A DNA stretch of 64,000 nt from Paulownia fortunei (Eukaryota > Streptophyta > Magnoliopsida > Lamiales > Paulowniaceae), in contig CM033114.1 of the NCBI GenBank assembly GCA_019321725.1, forward strand, positions 16,844,278 to 16,908,277, written 5' to 3'. Under the pieces are notes generated by a model, which did not search any database, was not told where the DNA came from, and worked only from the letters and a program-made list of their open reading frames with translations. A program made the position numbers and the translations under genes. The stretch's first letter is position 1; each line of letters starts with the position of its first letter. Below, piece by piece: positions 1 to 11,574 of this stretch.

Positions 1-494
1 GGTGCCAAAAGTGATTGCATCTGGAACACAACCACGCTTGAAGAACCAACCCAGAATGGAAAACCCAAAATTAACCCGATTGGAGAGGCAATAACTGGTA
101 ATAGCAATATTCATAGTATATTCATTAACTGAAATTCCCAAATTGCAGATATCTTTGAAAAGGCAAATGGCTGCTGCATACTCTTTCAGACGCGAAAGCA
201 ATTGATTAAATTGTTTCAACAAGGAAAAGACCTCATTCTCGTCATGTTCCCCTACAAACTAAGAGCATCATTCAACCCATTAATATTTCCCAGTTCAAGA
301 TTGATTTTCTCACGGGAATTGCATTTTGGAACAGATTTTGCACCCAAATAACGAAGGATGGAAAGAAAAGGAAGTGGGCTTCGACAGAAAAAATGGAAAT
401 TACCTGATTCATGAAGATTCGGAGAAGAAATCAGAAATGTCCCAAGTTTCAAGCCCTTTCTCTTCATCTTACACAGTAAACAGAAATGACACAA
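1..494 (-). pseudogene. PPR protein gene, 5' part, disrupted and cut by window edge
   Basis: Reading the minus strand from 494, an 80-codon stretch (start Met at 494) ends LNDALSL and meets TAG at 252-254. After a change of frame the translation continues without stops to position 1 as a clear P-class pentatricopeptide-repeat segment: FNQLLSRLKEY, then NEYTMNIAITSYC, NRVNFGFSILGWFFKRG and CVPDAITFGT, the last truncated by the window edge. PPR proteins bind organellar RNA, and an N-terminal region before the repeats, as here, usually carries a mitochondrial or plastid targeting peptide. The stop and the frame change lie where related proteins run continuously from NDALSLF into the first repeat, so I read it as a pseudogene. 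A short intron or sequencing error is possible but no good splice pair is obvious. The family call is firm; the broken state is likely. Confidence 0.75.
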
Positions 495-2079
495 GAACTC
501 AAGGCTAAAAATCGTGTTCTTGACATATGCTGTGTCTTGGAGCGTTTTTCACTTAGCAGCAGCGTTCTTCAAATGACCTGAAATTTCCGGTGTGTGTTGA
601 AATTTTTTGGTTATTATTTTTTGTACGATTGAGATGGTATTGGAAAATTTTAATTTATCTACAGACTTTTTTATTTTTCTTTTATACAGACATGAGAAGC
701 TGTGAGTAACAAATTAAGGTTATACAGACGTGGTATGTGAGTTTTTATTATATCTTGCGTGTTAATATAGTTAACAAGATTGTGTGACAAAATATAATAA
801 ATAATATGTATGAGTATGTTATGAGAACTTTATAAAAATTATTTTGAAACTTTCGGCCCAAATTATTATTATTGACTCTTATAAATAAATATTATTTTAA
901 ATCCTAACTTATACATATTGTATCTCCAATTTTAATATGAAGGAAAAAAAAAAGTAGATATGAATAACAATGAATAAAAAGGCCAGAAACAAAAGAAGAT
1001 TGCTAAAGGAAAATCGAGATAGGTATTAATATATTCTGATAAAGTACCATAAAAACCAAACACAAACAAATGTATTAAATTAGCGTATGGAGAGAGAATA
1101 TTCAACTTCAAGTTGTAAAAGTGCAAATAATATTAGTATCTTTAAAATGGCATGGACGGATGTATCTAGATGTTTAACTTGGTATTTGGATTTGAAGATC
1201 TTTTGTTTATTTTTGATATTATGAAATTATACATTTTATTGGGTTAGAATTTAATATTTTTGGAATTAATTTTTCATCAATATACAAATATAATAGAGTA
1301 CTATAAAAACCAATCACAAACAAATACACAAAATTAAGGCCTGTAGAAAGAATTGAAAAAGGAAATATGACAAATAGTTTAAGATAGAAAAATGAATTAA
1401 AATAAGAAAAATAAAAAGATTCTCAATTAAGAACTGGAAAATTAAAAAAAAAAATACAGGGAAATGGAAAAAGTAAAGCAACTAGAAACTTATGAAAATA
1501 GAGAAAGTATAGAAATATGTATTCAAAATACACCAGTTTGAAATCAAATAATTAATTGTACAAATTCAAGAAAAATCGAAGTACATAAATAACACAACAA
1601 GAGGAATAAACTTTAAGACCGATAATTGGATTATTAAGAAAAACAAAACAAAACAGAAGCCACCAAAAGAAATTGACAACCAAAATTAGAAAAAAAAGGA
1701 AAAAGAGGGAGATTAAAAAATAGTAAAAGCACATAAATAAAACATTGAAAATTAAGCAAAGAAAAAAAACTCAAAATTCAACTTTATGAGAACACATTAA
1801 GAACAAAGCAAAAAACAAGAGGTCGAAAGTTTTTAATAAGTACGAACAAAATAACTAAGAGAAAATATAAAAAGAAATAAAATTCAAAAAATACGAAAAA
1901 TAGCAATAAATGTGACAAGAAGAAACATAAAAAGAAAAAATCAAGTTTAAAACTAAATATCAAAAAATAGAAAGCACAAAAGGCACGACATAAACTTTAA
2001 AAAAATATATCAAAATAAGAAAAATAAAAAACCCAGCATCTCTAAAGTTGTTCTAAAAGGGGTGCAAATATTCAAGTAC
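495..2079. other. AT-rich intergenic DNA
   Basis: No recognisable coding sequence on either strand; long A-rich stretches give only chance reading frames with low-complexity Lys/Asn/Phe translations. The first part, just upstream of the PPR start, presumably held its promoter. Confidence 0.6.
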
Positions 2080-2164
2080 GCATCACCTTTTATTAATGTT
2101 TTTTCTTTATTGATATTTGATAAGCATCACCTTTTATTAATGTTTTCTCTTTATTGATATTTAT
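2080..2164. repeat. 44-bp tandem duplication (two copies)
   Basis: The block beginning GCATCACCTTTTATTAATG at 2080 is repeated at 2124, and the copies differ only by a few bases near their ends. It is a simple local duplication with no coding content. Confidence 0.8.
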
Positions 2165-3029
2165 GTCAGTTGTAGTTATAAATGCTTTGTAAGTTTGTTG
2201 AGGAGAACTCTGAAAATGTATCAGACTCCAAGTTCTGTATTCATTAAGAAACTTCAAAAGGTTTTTAGATAATTTCTTATCATTCAATTCAATAAATAGA
2301 ATCAGTGCTATTTAATCTTTTAATTTTAGTCACTTTTTTCAAGATAACAATATATTGAGTGAACATTATTTAAGTTTGGACAACTAATCAATATTTATTT
2401 TTTTCCTATGAATTTCAGTGGGTCCATTTTGTTGCTAGCTCAACAATTTTTAACAGATTCTCTAGCAACCAATCTAGTATGGTATAGACAAAGGGAAAAG
2501 TAAAAAATTATATTTATAGAGTGGAAGCAAATGGTACCAAAATGGCAAAATAGTTTTAACCTAAATCCATAAATGGATACCCATGTTCTATTGTCTCTAA
2601 TCTATATATGAGGTTTAAATTCATTTGACTAGTGTTTGTCGGTACTTTTCCTCCTTAAACAATGATGTCTTACATTAAAAAAACTCTTTCATTCCACAAG
2701 GGCATATCTCAATAATAAAAAGCTTGGAAGATTTTTTAAGTATTAGACTTCGAATCTTGGTGAGAATGCAAAGGCTCCGATGTACCTTTTGCCCCTGCGA
2801 AAATTCCTATTACGTGACGTGAAGGGGGTTTGATGGAAGGGTTGATCACACTAAATATTAGACTCCAACTGTGTATAGATATTATCACCGAATTTACGCG
2901 AAGGGAGCATGAGGGGAAGTTGTTCTCCCCCAAAACTAGTCAAGCAAAACCTAGTAGAAAAGGTAGAACTAAATACTCACATTATAAAAAAAAAAAAAAA
3001 AGAAAAAAGAAAACCCTTCCATTTAGACC
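2165..3029. other. intergenic DNA without recognised features
   Basis: Nothing coding was recognised. A run of A (about 2987-3000) precedes the tandem array that follows. Confidence 0.5.
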
Positions 3030-3418
3030 ATGTTGGATAACTTTTGAGTCATAACATGACTTGAAATCCTATCAAGTTTGCACCCCATAACTAGTTTTCT
3101 TTTGACACTTTAATCCCTTATCATTCGGTTTACATCATGTTGGATATTTTTTAGTGATAATATGACATGAAATCCCCTTATAAAGTTTGCACCCCTGAAT
3201 TAGTTTTCTTTTGACACTTTAGTCCCTTATCCTTCCGTATAGATTATGTTGGATAATTTTTGTTGCACCCCAGAACTAGTTTTCTTTTGACACTTGAGTC
3301 CCTTACCCTTTCGTTTAGATTATGTTAGATAATTTTTTAATGATAACATGACATAAAATCCCTTATTAAGTTTTCACCCCTGAATTAGTTTTCTTTTGGC
3401 ACTTTAGTCCCTTACTAA
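3030..3418. repeat. minisatellite of about 108 bp, four units
   Basis: Four head-to-tail units start with ATGTT(G/A)GATA at 3030, 3137, 3246 and 3322. Each carries ACTAGTTTTCTTTTGACAC or a close variant and a 'TTAGTCCCTTA' type end. Unit 3 is about 30 bp shorter because the part containing 'GATAACATGAC' is missing. Divergence between units is moderate, so the array is not very recent. No coding role is visible. Confidence 0.85.
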
Positions 3419-5174
3419 CTCTATCTCTTATCTCTATTTGTCGCCATATACCGGGTTCGTTACTTCATAGATATTGACTACCTCTTTGTCATCTCTCTTT
3501 TATTACTAGTGACATGTTACGAAACCACTACAATCGACTACTTATAATATTTAGATCATTGTCGTAATTGATTAATTTATTTATAGGTATAATAAACAAG
3601 AACTGTAGAAAGCATGAATCAAACAACCCAACTTGTTCTACGAATCACCCTTATATACCGTGCTACTTTTCGACACAAGCAATCATCCTCCTCTCCCTTT
3701 ATGTCGTTGCCCGACACTAATTAATGTTATAAAACTTCAATCCCTCATCCACCAAAAAAAATGAATTTGGTAATGAATCATTTGCTCTACAGTCAAAATT
3801 GTATTCAAATTTTGTTCTTATAATGGCGTGACTAATAATCTCATATACTAAGTTATTTTTTAAGTTTTAAGTATTACCTAAAATTATAAAAATAAATATA
3901 ACCAAAAATTAAAATATTGAACAATTACAAATAGATAGTATCCATCATGATGGTTTATCAAATAAATCAATTAGAATTTTCAAATACAATTATAATTCCG
4001 CCGCATAGTTTGTTCAACAATCGGGGTCGATTGATTCAACCATTTGGCTAAAAGATTTCCATAATATTGAGCAAATTTTTAAACTTAACAAGTTTTGGAG
4101 TAATCAACCAGATAATGAGGATTGGAAAGGAGAGGATAGGTACAAGTACATTAGTAGATTAGTACAATAATACTAGCTATAATTAATAACATTCAAGATG
4201 ATACTCATCAATTGTTTAAAGGGCTTCTATTGAAAATATTAGTATTGTTCAATTGGAAAATTGTCCATGGCCAGTAGTTCAAAGATATCCAATTATCAAA
4301 TAATGATACTAAGTCAAGCAACTTACATATAAAGATCACTCACAAATCACAATTACAAACCCAAATTCATTTAAAGTGTTTGAGGCAATTAAAGATGTTG
4401 ATGTATATGATTGAAATAAGAAGTAAGAAATAATTTTTTGAGAAAATTTTGGAGTTTGAGAATGTGGGAAAATGGAATTGGTTCTTTCTTGATATGCTAG
4501 AGGGAGGAGTTGACTTCATATTCAAATCCAAAATGAGCTAGCTATTGCAAGCTTTTTAGCAATTTAAATGCAATTTCATAGTCAACCTACATTGTATGTA
4601 TTAAACCAAGTTCCTACCACAAAAAAGAAAAAATTACTAAAACCGAGTTGACCAACACTGCTCGGCTTCATGTTCAAACAAGGATTACTATGAACAAACT
4701 AATTGACCAAAAATCCAGATCAGTTATTTTTCTACATTTAGTGTGTCTGTGATTGTAGCTATTTTATTATAATTTTATATTTTATCTTATATTTTAAATG
4801 CATACCAAATATATAAAATATTTTTTTAATATAAATTTGATGTGTCTCATATACACTTGACGTGCATATATAAGATAAAATATAAGATAAGATACAAATT
4901 AAATAATATAAAAATGATACATATTGTAACAGAAATGTATGTAACAAAGTTTTTCTTCTTCTTTACTCACATATAAATGAAGCCCATCCAAATCACATAA
5001 AATTGCATGTGAATTACAATCCTATTTTACAAGCAAAAAATACATAAGGCCATAGAAGCTCCATCTTCCATATCACACACACCTTATTAATAAACCAAAG
5101 AATGCCAATTTCACAAAATAACTCCACACCCCTCTCCAATTTAAGTACACAAATACAAAATAGAGTTGAATGAT
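3419..5174. other. intergenic and probable 3' flank of the glutaredoxin-like gene
   Basis: AT-rich DNA without recognised genes. The final 150-200 bp would include the 3' untranslated region of the minus-strand gene that ends at 5175. Confidence 0.5.
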
Positions 5175-6299
5175 TCAACAACAAAAGGGGCAAATGATCA
5201 CTCCATTCTCATTACACTCGGAGCAATTCATGGACTCACCATCCCCCTCCGGCAAGATTTTCCGGCTACCGTTGCAGTTGAAACATACAATGAACCTAAA
5301 TCCAGCACACCCTTCACAAGGGCCTTCATTTCTGTCAATGGGAATCCCTTCAATGATTGGCTTAAGTTTTCCTTGCTCGTGCAGTCCCAACACCTCCTCT
5401 GCTCCACCAATGTACCTTCCCTTAATAAACAACCTTGGAGGCACCAATTTTTCTCCCAAAATCCTCCACAACTCTTCCTTAAACTCCGAATGCATCGATA
5501 TGTCTCTCTCAAAGAACATGACCCTCAAATTTTCCAGTAGAGATCTGATTTTTTGGCAATCCTCGAACGTCTTTCGAATCCCTCTAAGCCCTGTTGTGTA
5601 AAGAACAACCGAATCACTTCCCCCGGGTGGACACTTCTCTTCGAATTCTATTATTGGATCGGTAATTTGCTCGATTTTTCGTGCTTTTAAAGGCGGCTCC
5701 TCAACATCTTCTCTCAAATTGCTCTCCTCATTTCTTGATCTTCTCTCAGCCTCTCGTGCCTTGACTTCCATGACTGCCTGCTGGAAGGCTGCAAGAAGAT
5801 TGGGATCGAAAAGGGTTCCCGAATTCAAATCCGGCCGCCTAAAAGACGCTACATCGATCTCTGACAAAGGAACATGTTCCCTCTTCCCATCCCCAAATTC
5901 TTTGCCTTCGAAAATCTCATCTTTTGCCTTCCATGTTCCCATCACCTCCTTATTTTCTTCAGAAACATCCGGAACTTTTGCCCTCATCTCCGGCCTAACA
6001 TTCTCTTTATCAATCATCTCACCATCAAACTCCATATCTTGATCTTCAAGGTCTTTCATTAGCTCCGATACATCGATGATCTCGGGTTCTTGAACTGGAA
6101 AAATGTTCTCATTAGGCTGTTTCTTGGGCTCTTCTTGAATGGCCACCAACGGAGCGCGAGCAACGGGGCTCGATTTCGGGGGTGAAGTGTACAAATAACC
6201 ATCTAATGCATTTACCTGAAGAATTCTTTCAGGCTTTAAGTACCCAATTGCCTTGACCGTCTTCAGTTTCTTCAGTAGCTTTCCTTTCACTCCCTTCAT
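5175..6299 (-). CDS. glutaredoxin-like protein with four CxxC pairs, 374 aa
   Basis: Single-exon gene. The N-terminus MKGVKGKLLKKLKTVK followed by YLKPERILQVNALDGY is the usual start of this plant family (At5g39865/At3g57070-like). A low-complexity acidic middle region follows (about residues 50-225). A glutaredoxin fold begins near residue 229 with VVLYTTGLRGIRKTFEDC and continues through RLFIKGRYIGGAEEV. The C-terminal 47 residues hold four Cys pairs (CEGC, CFNC, CSEC, CPFC), a DnaJ-like zinc-binding arrangement. The canonical CPYC/CGFS active site is absent: the matching position reads LRGIRKT without Cys. Classical dithiol reductase activity is therefore unlikely and a binding or regulatory role is inferred. 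Full family length, no breaks. The start is supported by the conserved N-terminal motif. Confidence 0.93.
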   Translation of the reverse strand: MKGVKGKLLKKLKTVKAIGYLKPERILQVNALDGYLYTSPPKSSPVARAPLVAIQEEPKKQPNENIFPVQEPEIIDVSELMKDLEDQDMEFDGEMIDKENVRPEMRAKVPDVSEENKEVMGTWKAKDEIFEGKEFGDGKREHVPLSEIDVASFRRPDLNSGTLFDPNLLAAFQQAVMEVKAREAERRSRNEESNLREDVEEPPLKARKIEQITDPIIEFEEKCPPGGSDSVVLYTTGLRGIRKTFEDCQKIRSLLENLRVMFFERDISMHSEFKEELWRILGEKLVPPRLFIKGRYIGGAEEVLGLHEQGKLKPIIEGIPIDRNEGPCEGCAGFRFIVCFNCNGSRKILPEGDGESMNCSECNENGVIICPFCC

Positions 6300-6480
6300 C
6301 TCTTCTTCCCCTCTGAAGGCTGGTTCACAAATTCAAGATCTCTTGCTGCAAAAGAAAATGGGATTTGGGAGAGAATTAGGAAAATGGAATTAACTATTGT
6401 TAGAGAGATTGGGAAAAAGCAGAGAGTTTTTGGTCTTTTTCATCAGTAGTTGCAGAGAGAAAAAGAGAGGTGAGATGATG
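6300..6480 (-). promoter_or_regulatory. 5' leader/promoter side of the glutaredoxin-like gene
   Basis: On the minus strand the 180 bases before the start contain pyrimidine- and AGAG-rich sequence typical of a plant leader. A TTTTCTTTTGCAG tract about 45 bases before the ATG could be a 3' splice site of a leader intron. No donor was proven and no TATA box is clear. Confidence 0.3.
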
Positions 6481-8621
6481 ATGACAAGGTTTTAACGGCT
6501 AGTAAGTTTTGATTGGCGTTTTAAATTTTGAAAATTATTTGGTGGGGGAAGGTGCACTGCAGCTGGACTGGACAGTAGGATCTTGATACCGTGAGTTGGG
6601 TCTATGGAATGGAGACGTACACCCATGACATGTGCCAATTCATATAGTTTTTTGGTTTTTTTTTTTCTTATGAATAAAAGTAGAAAAGAAAAGAAATATT
6701 ATGGAAAATATTTTTCCAAAACTACTACGCCTTAATTGAATGTAGAAATTAATAATTAACAAAATGAAAAAAAGTAAAAAAGAGTGACCTTTTTTTAAGT
6801 AATTTGTCTACTAATTTCGAAACTTTTGTTGTACAAATATGTTTGATCTAGGATTTTAACAATAAAATATTAAAGTTTTCTTTTCTCCATTTAGTTTTGA
6901 AAAAAAAATCCAAAGGAAATATTTGTAAGAATATAATTATAAGAGTTATTTTTGAGCTATACATTTGCTTTCATGCGTTTTTTCACTTACATGATTTGAT
7001 ACATATTTTGTCCGTTCCTGCTGAAATTCTTGTTCCAAAATAGCCCAAATATTAGTAAATATAAAGCATCAAGTGTATAATTCAATAAAAATTTCTCATT
7101 TATAAATTTTTTCTAAAACTAAATTTTTGATGAAATATAATTTTTCAGTCAAATCTGGGCTGGATACATTATTAATTCGTAGTAAAATGGACTTAAATCT
7201 TGTCAAATATATTAAATGTTCTTCAAGTAGGTGTCAAGTATATTATATTCGGCTTATTTTTGACTTTTTTGGATAAAGAATTATAGATAAAAATAATACT
7301 CCGAATTTAGCTACTTGGAGAAAATTTACTTTTTGCCTGTTCAAAAAATCTTTCTGATTTTTTTATGTCCGAATTTGCTTCTTTTTTCTGATTTTTTAAT
7401 GTGCGAATTGTTTGTTTGATTCAAGGATTTTGACGATAAAAATAAATATTAGGAAAAAAGGAAATAAAATAAAAAAAGATATAAAATCTCAATTTGTTTA
7501 GTTGTCTAAGGAAAACAATGGGGAAATAAATGAAAAATATGAGTACATGTTTATGAGAATTTTTATAATAAAAGTCCATTTAAAAAACAAACTTTTCATT
7601 AAGTAGCTTTTTTTAGAAGTTTAATTTTATTATTAGCATATGTGTGGTGAAATCCAGTTTAGAAAAAATACTTTAAAATTATAAGTTCATTTTTCACATG
7701 CAACTATATTTGGTAAAATAGTTGAAAAGTGTATTTTTAATATGTATTTAACAGTATTGCCCCTACTTATATTAAAAATTTATTTTATGACATATGAATT
7801 CTCAAATCGCTACATACTTTTTTTAACAATACTTATTTATTGTTATATTTTTCGGTAATTGTTAATTTTATATTTTTTTTATGGAGCTGTTAAAAAAAAT
7901 CGTAAATCAAATTAATAAAAAAAGTACCAACTCATAGTTTTATTTTCTCTTCCAAGACTGTCTCTTCAATTTTTAAGTAATTAAAATCAATAATTATTTT
8001 AATACCATTATTTCAAAAATAAAATATTGTTGTTAAAAGTAGAATAAATAAATTTGAGAAATCTAATTGAAAAAGAAGAATACAGGACATATTGCAAAAA
8101 AAATTCAAATAAGCAAAAATACAAATAATTTCAAACTAAAAAAAAAAAAACCGCTCATAAAAAAATAGAGCATGAAATTCATATTGTATAATAAAATGAG
8201 TTTGTAATTTTATTAAACTGAAGATCCTCTCAATTTCCATTAATTAATGATATCTTTAAACTAATAAAGATGTACAAACAAAGAAAAAAGAAGTTGAACA
8301 ACGAAAACTTTTTATTTATACTTGTGTAAAATTTTAAAAGAATGAATATAATTCTAAAAAACTTTCAACATAAAAAAGTATTAGGATGAGGTTAATATGA
8401 GTAATTTATATAGAAAGAGAGAAAGTAAAAGTGTAGGAAATGGGTTTTGAAAATCGTCTATTCTCATTTCTATAGAATTGACTTTTTGGAATGTGATTTA
8501 TCCTAAAAGTTCATCCAAATATAAACCATCAAACGCCTAAAAAAAATTCAACTAAAAGTCCATTTGAAAAGTGAGTCAAACATGCTTTGAATATTTTGGA
8601 GAAAAAGAGATGTCCACATAG
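6481..8621. other. AT-rich intergenic DNA
   Basis: No coding sequence recognised. It contains many poly-A and poly-T runs and the upstream region of the glutaredoxin-like gene. Confidence 0.5.
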
Positions 8622-8660
8622 CCCCACCCCACCCCACCCCACCCCACCCCACCACCCCCC
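8622..8660. repeat. (CCCCA)n pentanucleotide microsatellite
   Basis: About seven CCCCA units followed by CCACCCCCC. The G-rich complement has four or more G4 runs separated by single T bases. Confidence 0.9.
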
Positions 8661-10342
8661 AAAACTCATTTTTTTTTCTTTTTTGTGACGAAAATGACCT
8701 TTCCCCAATTACACTATATTTTTTCCTTAAAATTTTCTTTTCTTAGTATTTTTCCTAATGACCAAACTAGCAAAATTGTTTTCATTAAAGTTTTATTTTC
8801 CTTTCCTCATAAAAATCCTTGTAGCAAATAGAATGTTAATGTTGTCAAGGTAATTAACTTCTTCAGCTAAGTCCAAACAATAAGGGGCAAAAAAATAAAA
8901 AATAAAAAAAAATCTAGACAACATTGCAGTTATTAGCTTAACCTCATCGTTAAGTTTGTACTTACAATTTTTTCATAATTTTCCATAAAATTGGCAATAC
9001 AGTAGAAATTTAAGTTAAATAATCTTACTTTTTATGTAGTCAATTTAATTATACTTGTTTTTTCTGATTGATCACTTGAATTGTGAACCAATCATATAAC
9101 AATTGTATATAAACTTGTATTGTTAAGTTCTGTTTGGCCAAGTGACGACTAAGTTAGAACTTCCCTAGCAACTAGTTTGATAAAACAAATTATTCATTAT
9201 CTTAGTTAGCTAAATACAGAACATAAAATATTAGACATTTAATATGTATTATATTTTGAATTTTCATTAAAAGATCGATGAAAAAATGGGGCAAAAGATA
9301 AGAAAACGGATATGTGAATTCATAAAGTATGGGTATATTACAAATATAAATGAATTATTTAGGACAAATATACACCTTATTTTGATATTATTTTTATATG
9401 TATCATACTTGTACATATTTATAAATTATGAAAAAAAATTATTTTATATATTTTTATATTATTAATTTATAACTATGATACAACTTAGAGATAACTATTT
9501 AACAATAATTAATACTTTTGTAAATTATTAAGATTTTTATTTTTTATTTATATGATATTTTTTATACTTATAAATAATTTTTGTATAATTTTTAGATTTT
9601 ACTTAAATAATATAAATTATTGATAAAATTAAGTATTTTTCGTCACTATTATATGAAATAATTATAATATGTATACTAAACATCCCACCTCAAAAGTACG
9701 AGTATTGTTCAATAAATTTAGAATATGTTTGATAAACAAAAATATTTTAAATAATTCATATATATACATATTATATGGGTTTGATACGAGTTTTAACTAA
9801 CAAAATTTAAAATAAAAAGAATTTAAAGAACAACAAGAAACTCATTTAGTGAAATATGCATATATGATCGTCCTTGCTATCAGAGTATTAGTGATTGAAT
9901 TCCTAGCATTATTTTGCTCTATTTTATGCAATGAAATGCTTCATTTCATGCACAATCGCATGCAACAAACTTATGGTGTTTTAATGGGTCTTTCATAGCA
10001 TATCCTTCCATACATAATATTTTGCTTTCATTTTCTAACCAAAGCATGCTCTAAGTATTTCGATACAAGCTTCTATTTTTCATGGTTAAATAATATATTT
10101 GTTGAAAGAAAATGCAAACCCTATGTTGTTCTTGTTGGATATGTATGAGCTCAGTGATATATGGCCAACAGAATTTTAAAACTTTACGAAATACGCAAAT
10201 TATAATTTTCATATTTTAAACTTGTGTGTCGTGTTGCTATTGCAATTGGATTGATTATATGTAATTTAATTATAGTATGTAGGATGTTTTAAAAACTTTA
10301 CCTACAAACTTCCGATTGAGTGCAGCGGACTTTGAAAAGCTA
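8661..10342. other. AT-rich intergenic DNA
   Basis: Very AT-rich, with no recognised gene, RNA or clear repeat boundary. Confidence 0.5.
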
Positions 10343-11078
10343 GTTTGGTTTTATTTTCAATCTCGTTCTCATATTTCCATCATTTTTAGTATTGAAAAAT
10401 ATTTTTAACAGATTTTTTGTATAGAAATGAAAATATATTTGAATTAATTATGTTTCTATGTTGAATATACATGTTTAAAAATAAAAATATATTTGTTTTA
10501 TAATTTATTTTCAGGTAAAATGTTAGTAGTTCTCAAAAATAAATTTCAAAAATAAAAATAAGTTGTATTTGTTGAACATAGATAAAATAAATATATTTTC
10601 AAATTTTCAAATAGTAAAAATAGAAAAAAATACTCTTTGAAATTGAAACCAAACAACCCCAAAATTTAATGAGAGAGAAAATTGAGAGCCGATTTGTTTT
10701 TATTTTCAAAGAATATTTTTTTATTTTTTAGTATTTGAAAATCCAAAAATAGATTTATTTAATTCATTTTCATCAGAAATACAATTTATTTTTATATTCA
10801 AAAATTAATTTTTAAACCTACTAATATTTCAAGTCTTTTCATGCACTATAAAAATTTATTTTCAAACTAACTAATATTTCAAATCTTTTCATGAAGAAAA
10901 CGACATAAATCAAATACATTTTTATTTACAAACCTAAGCCAATATAGAAACATAACTAATCAAAAAATATTTTCATTTTTAAATGAAGAATTAGTGACAA
11001 TATTTTCAATTTAGAAAATTCTGAAAATATGAATATGAGTTTGAAAATGAAAAAATGGGCACGAAACGATCCAAATTG
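10343..11078. repeat. two MITE-like copies in inverted orientation
   Basis: The segment 10343-10655 and the reverse complement of 10685-11078 share the same order of motifs: an opening like GTTTGGTTTTATTTTCAAT, then AATTATGTTTCTATNTTG, then an AAATAAAAATNTATTTG block. Each copy also has partial inverted repeats at its own ends (for example GTTTGGTTT at 10343 against AAACCAAAC near 10655). This fits two adjacent non-autonomous DNA elements facing each other. No transposase is present and the exact ends are uncertain. Confidence 0.5.
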
Positions 11079-11477
11079 TTCTCAACCTTCACCTGTTGAA
11101 ATCAGGAGTTCTTCAATTAAATTACGAACTCATTGAAATAATTTGAATTCCTACAAATTCCAAACCCCTTAAAAGAACCAATTCACCTAGGAACTCCAAA
11201 TGCATCTCTTTTAAGCTTATTTACACCTTGAATACTACATGCACTAAAACCTAGTGGGTTTAATTCGATAATTCCTATCTAAGAATTGAGTGCTTAAAAT
11301 TAATGAAAGGAATAACACAACTTGTGAATGGGTGTTAGATTTTTGGAGGATTTGGAGGAAAATTGTAGAAGAATTCCCTTCAAAATGAGAGATAAGAGTG
11401 TCGATTTCCCTCCATTTTGTCCACATGGAAGGTCACGTAGACAATTTTTCCTCTAATATCCTAAAATCCTCAATTTT
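11079..11477. other. intergenic DNA without recognised features
   Basis: Only a chance 60-codon frame; nothing recognised. Confidence 0.45.
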
Positions 11478-11574
11478 CCCTCCAATGTCCAAAAATCCCC
11501 ATTGCACCTCAGCATAGGGAATTTCCCTCCAATGTCCGAAATTCCCCAATTTCACCTCAACATAGGGATTTTCC
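11478..11574. repeat. 47-bp tandem duplication
   Basis: CCCTCCAATGTCC at 11478 recurs at 11525, followed in both copies by a 'TTNCACCTCANCATAGGGA' segment. Two imperfect copies. Confidence 0.8.

Noticed and set aside
5166..6062. Plus-strand open frames opposite the glutaredoxin-like gene
   Set aside because: Antisense shadows of a clearly conserved coding frame.
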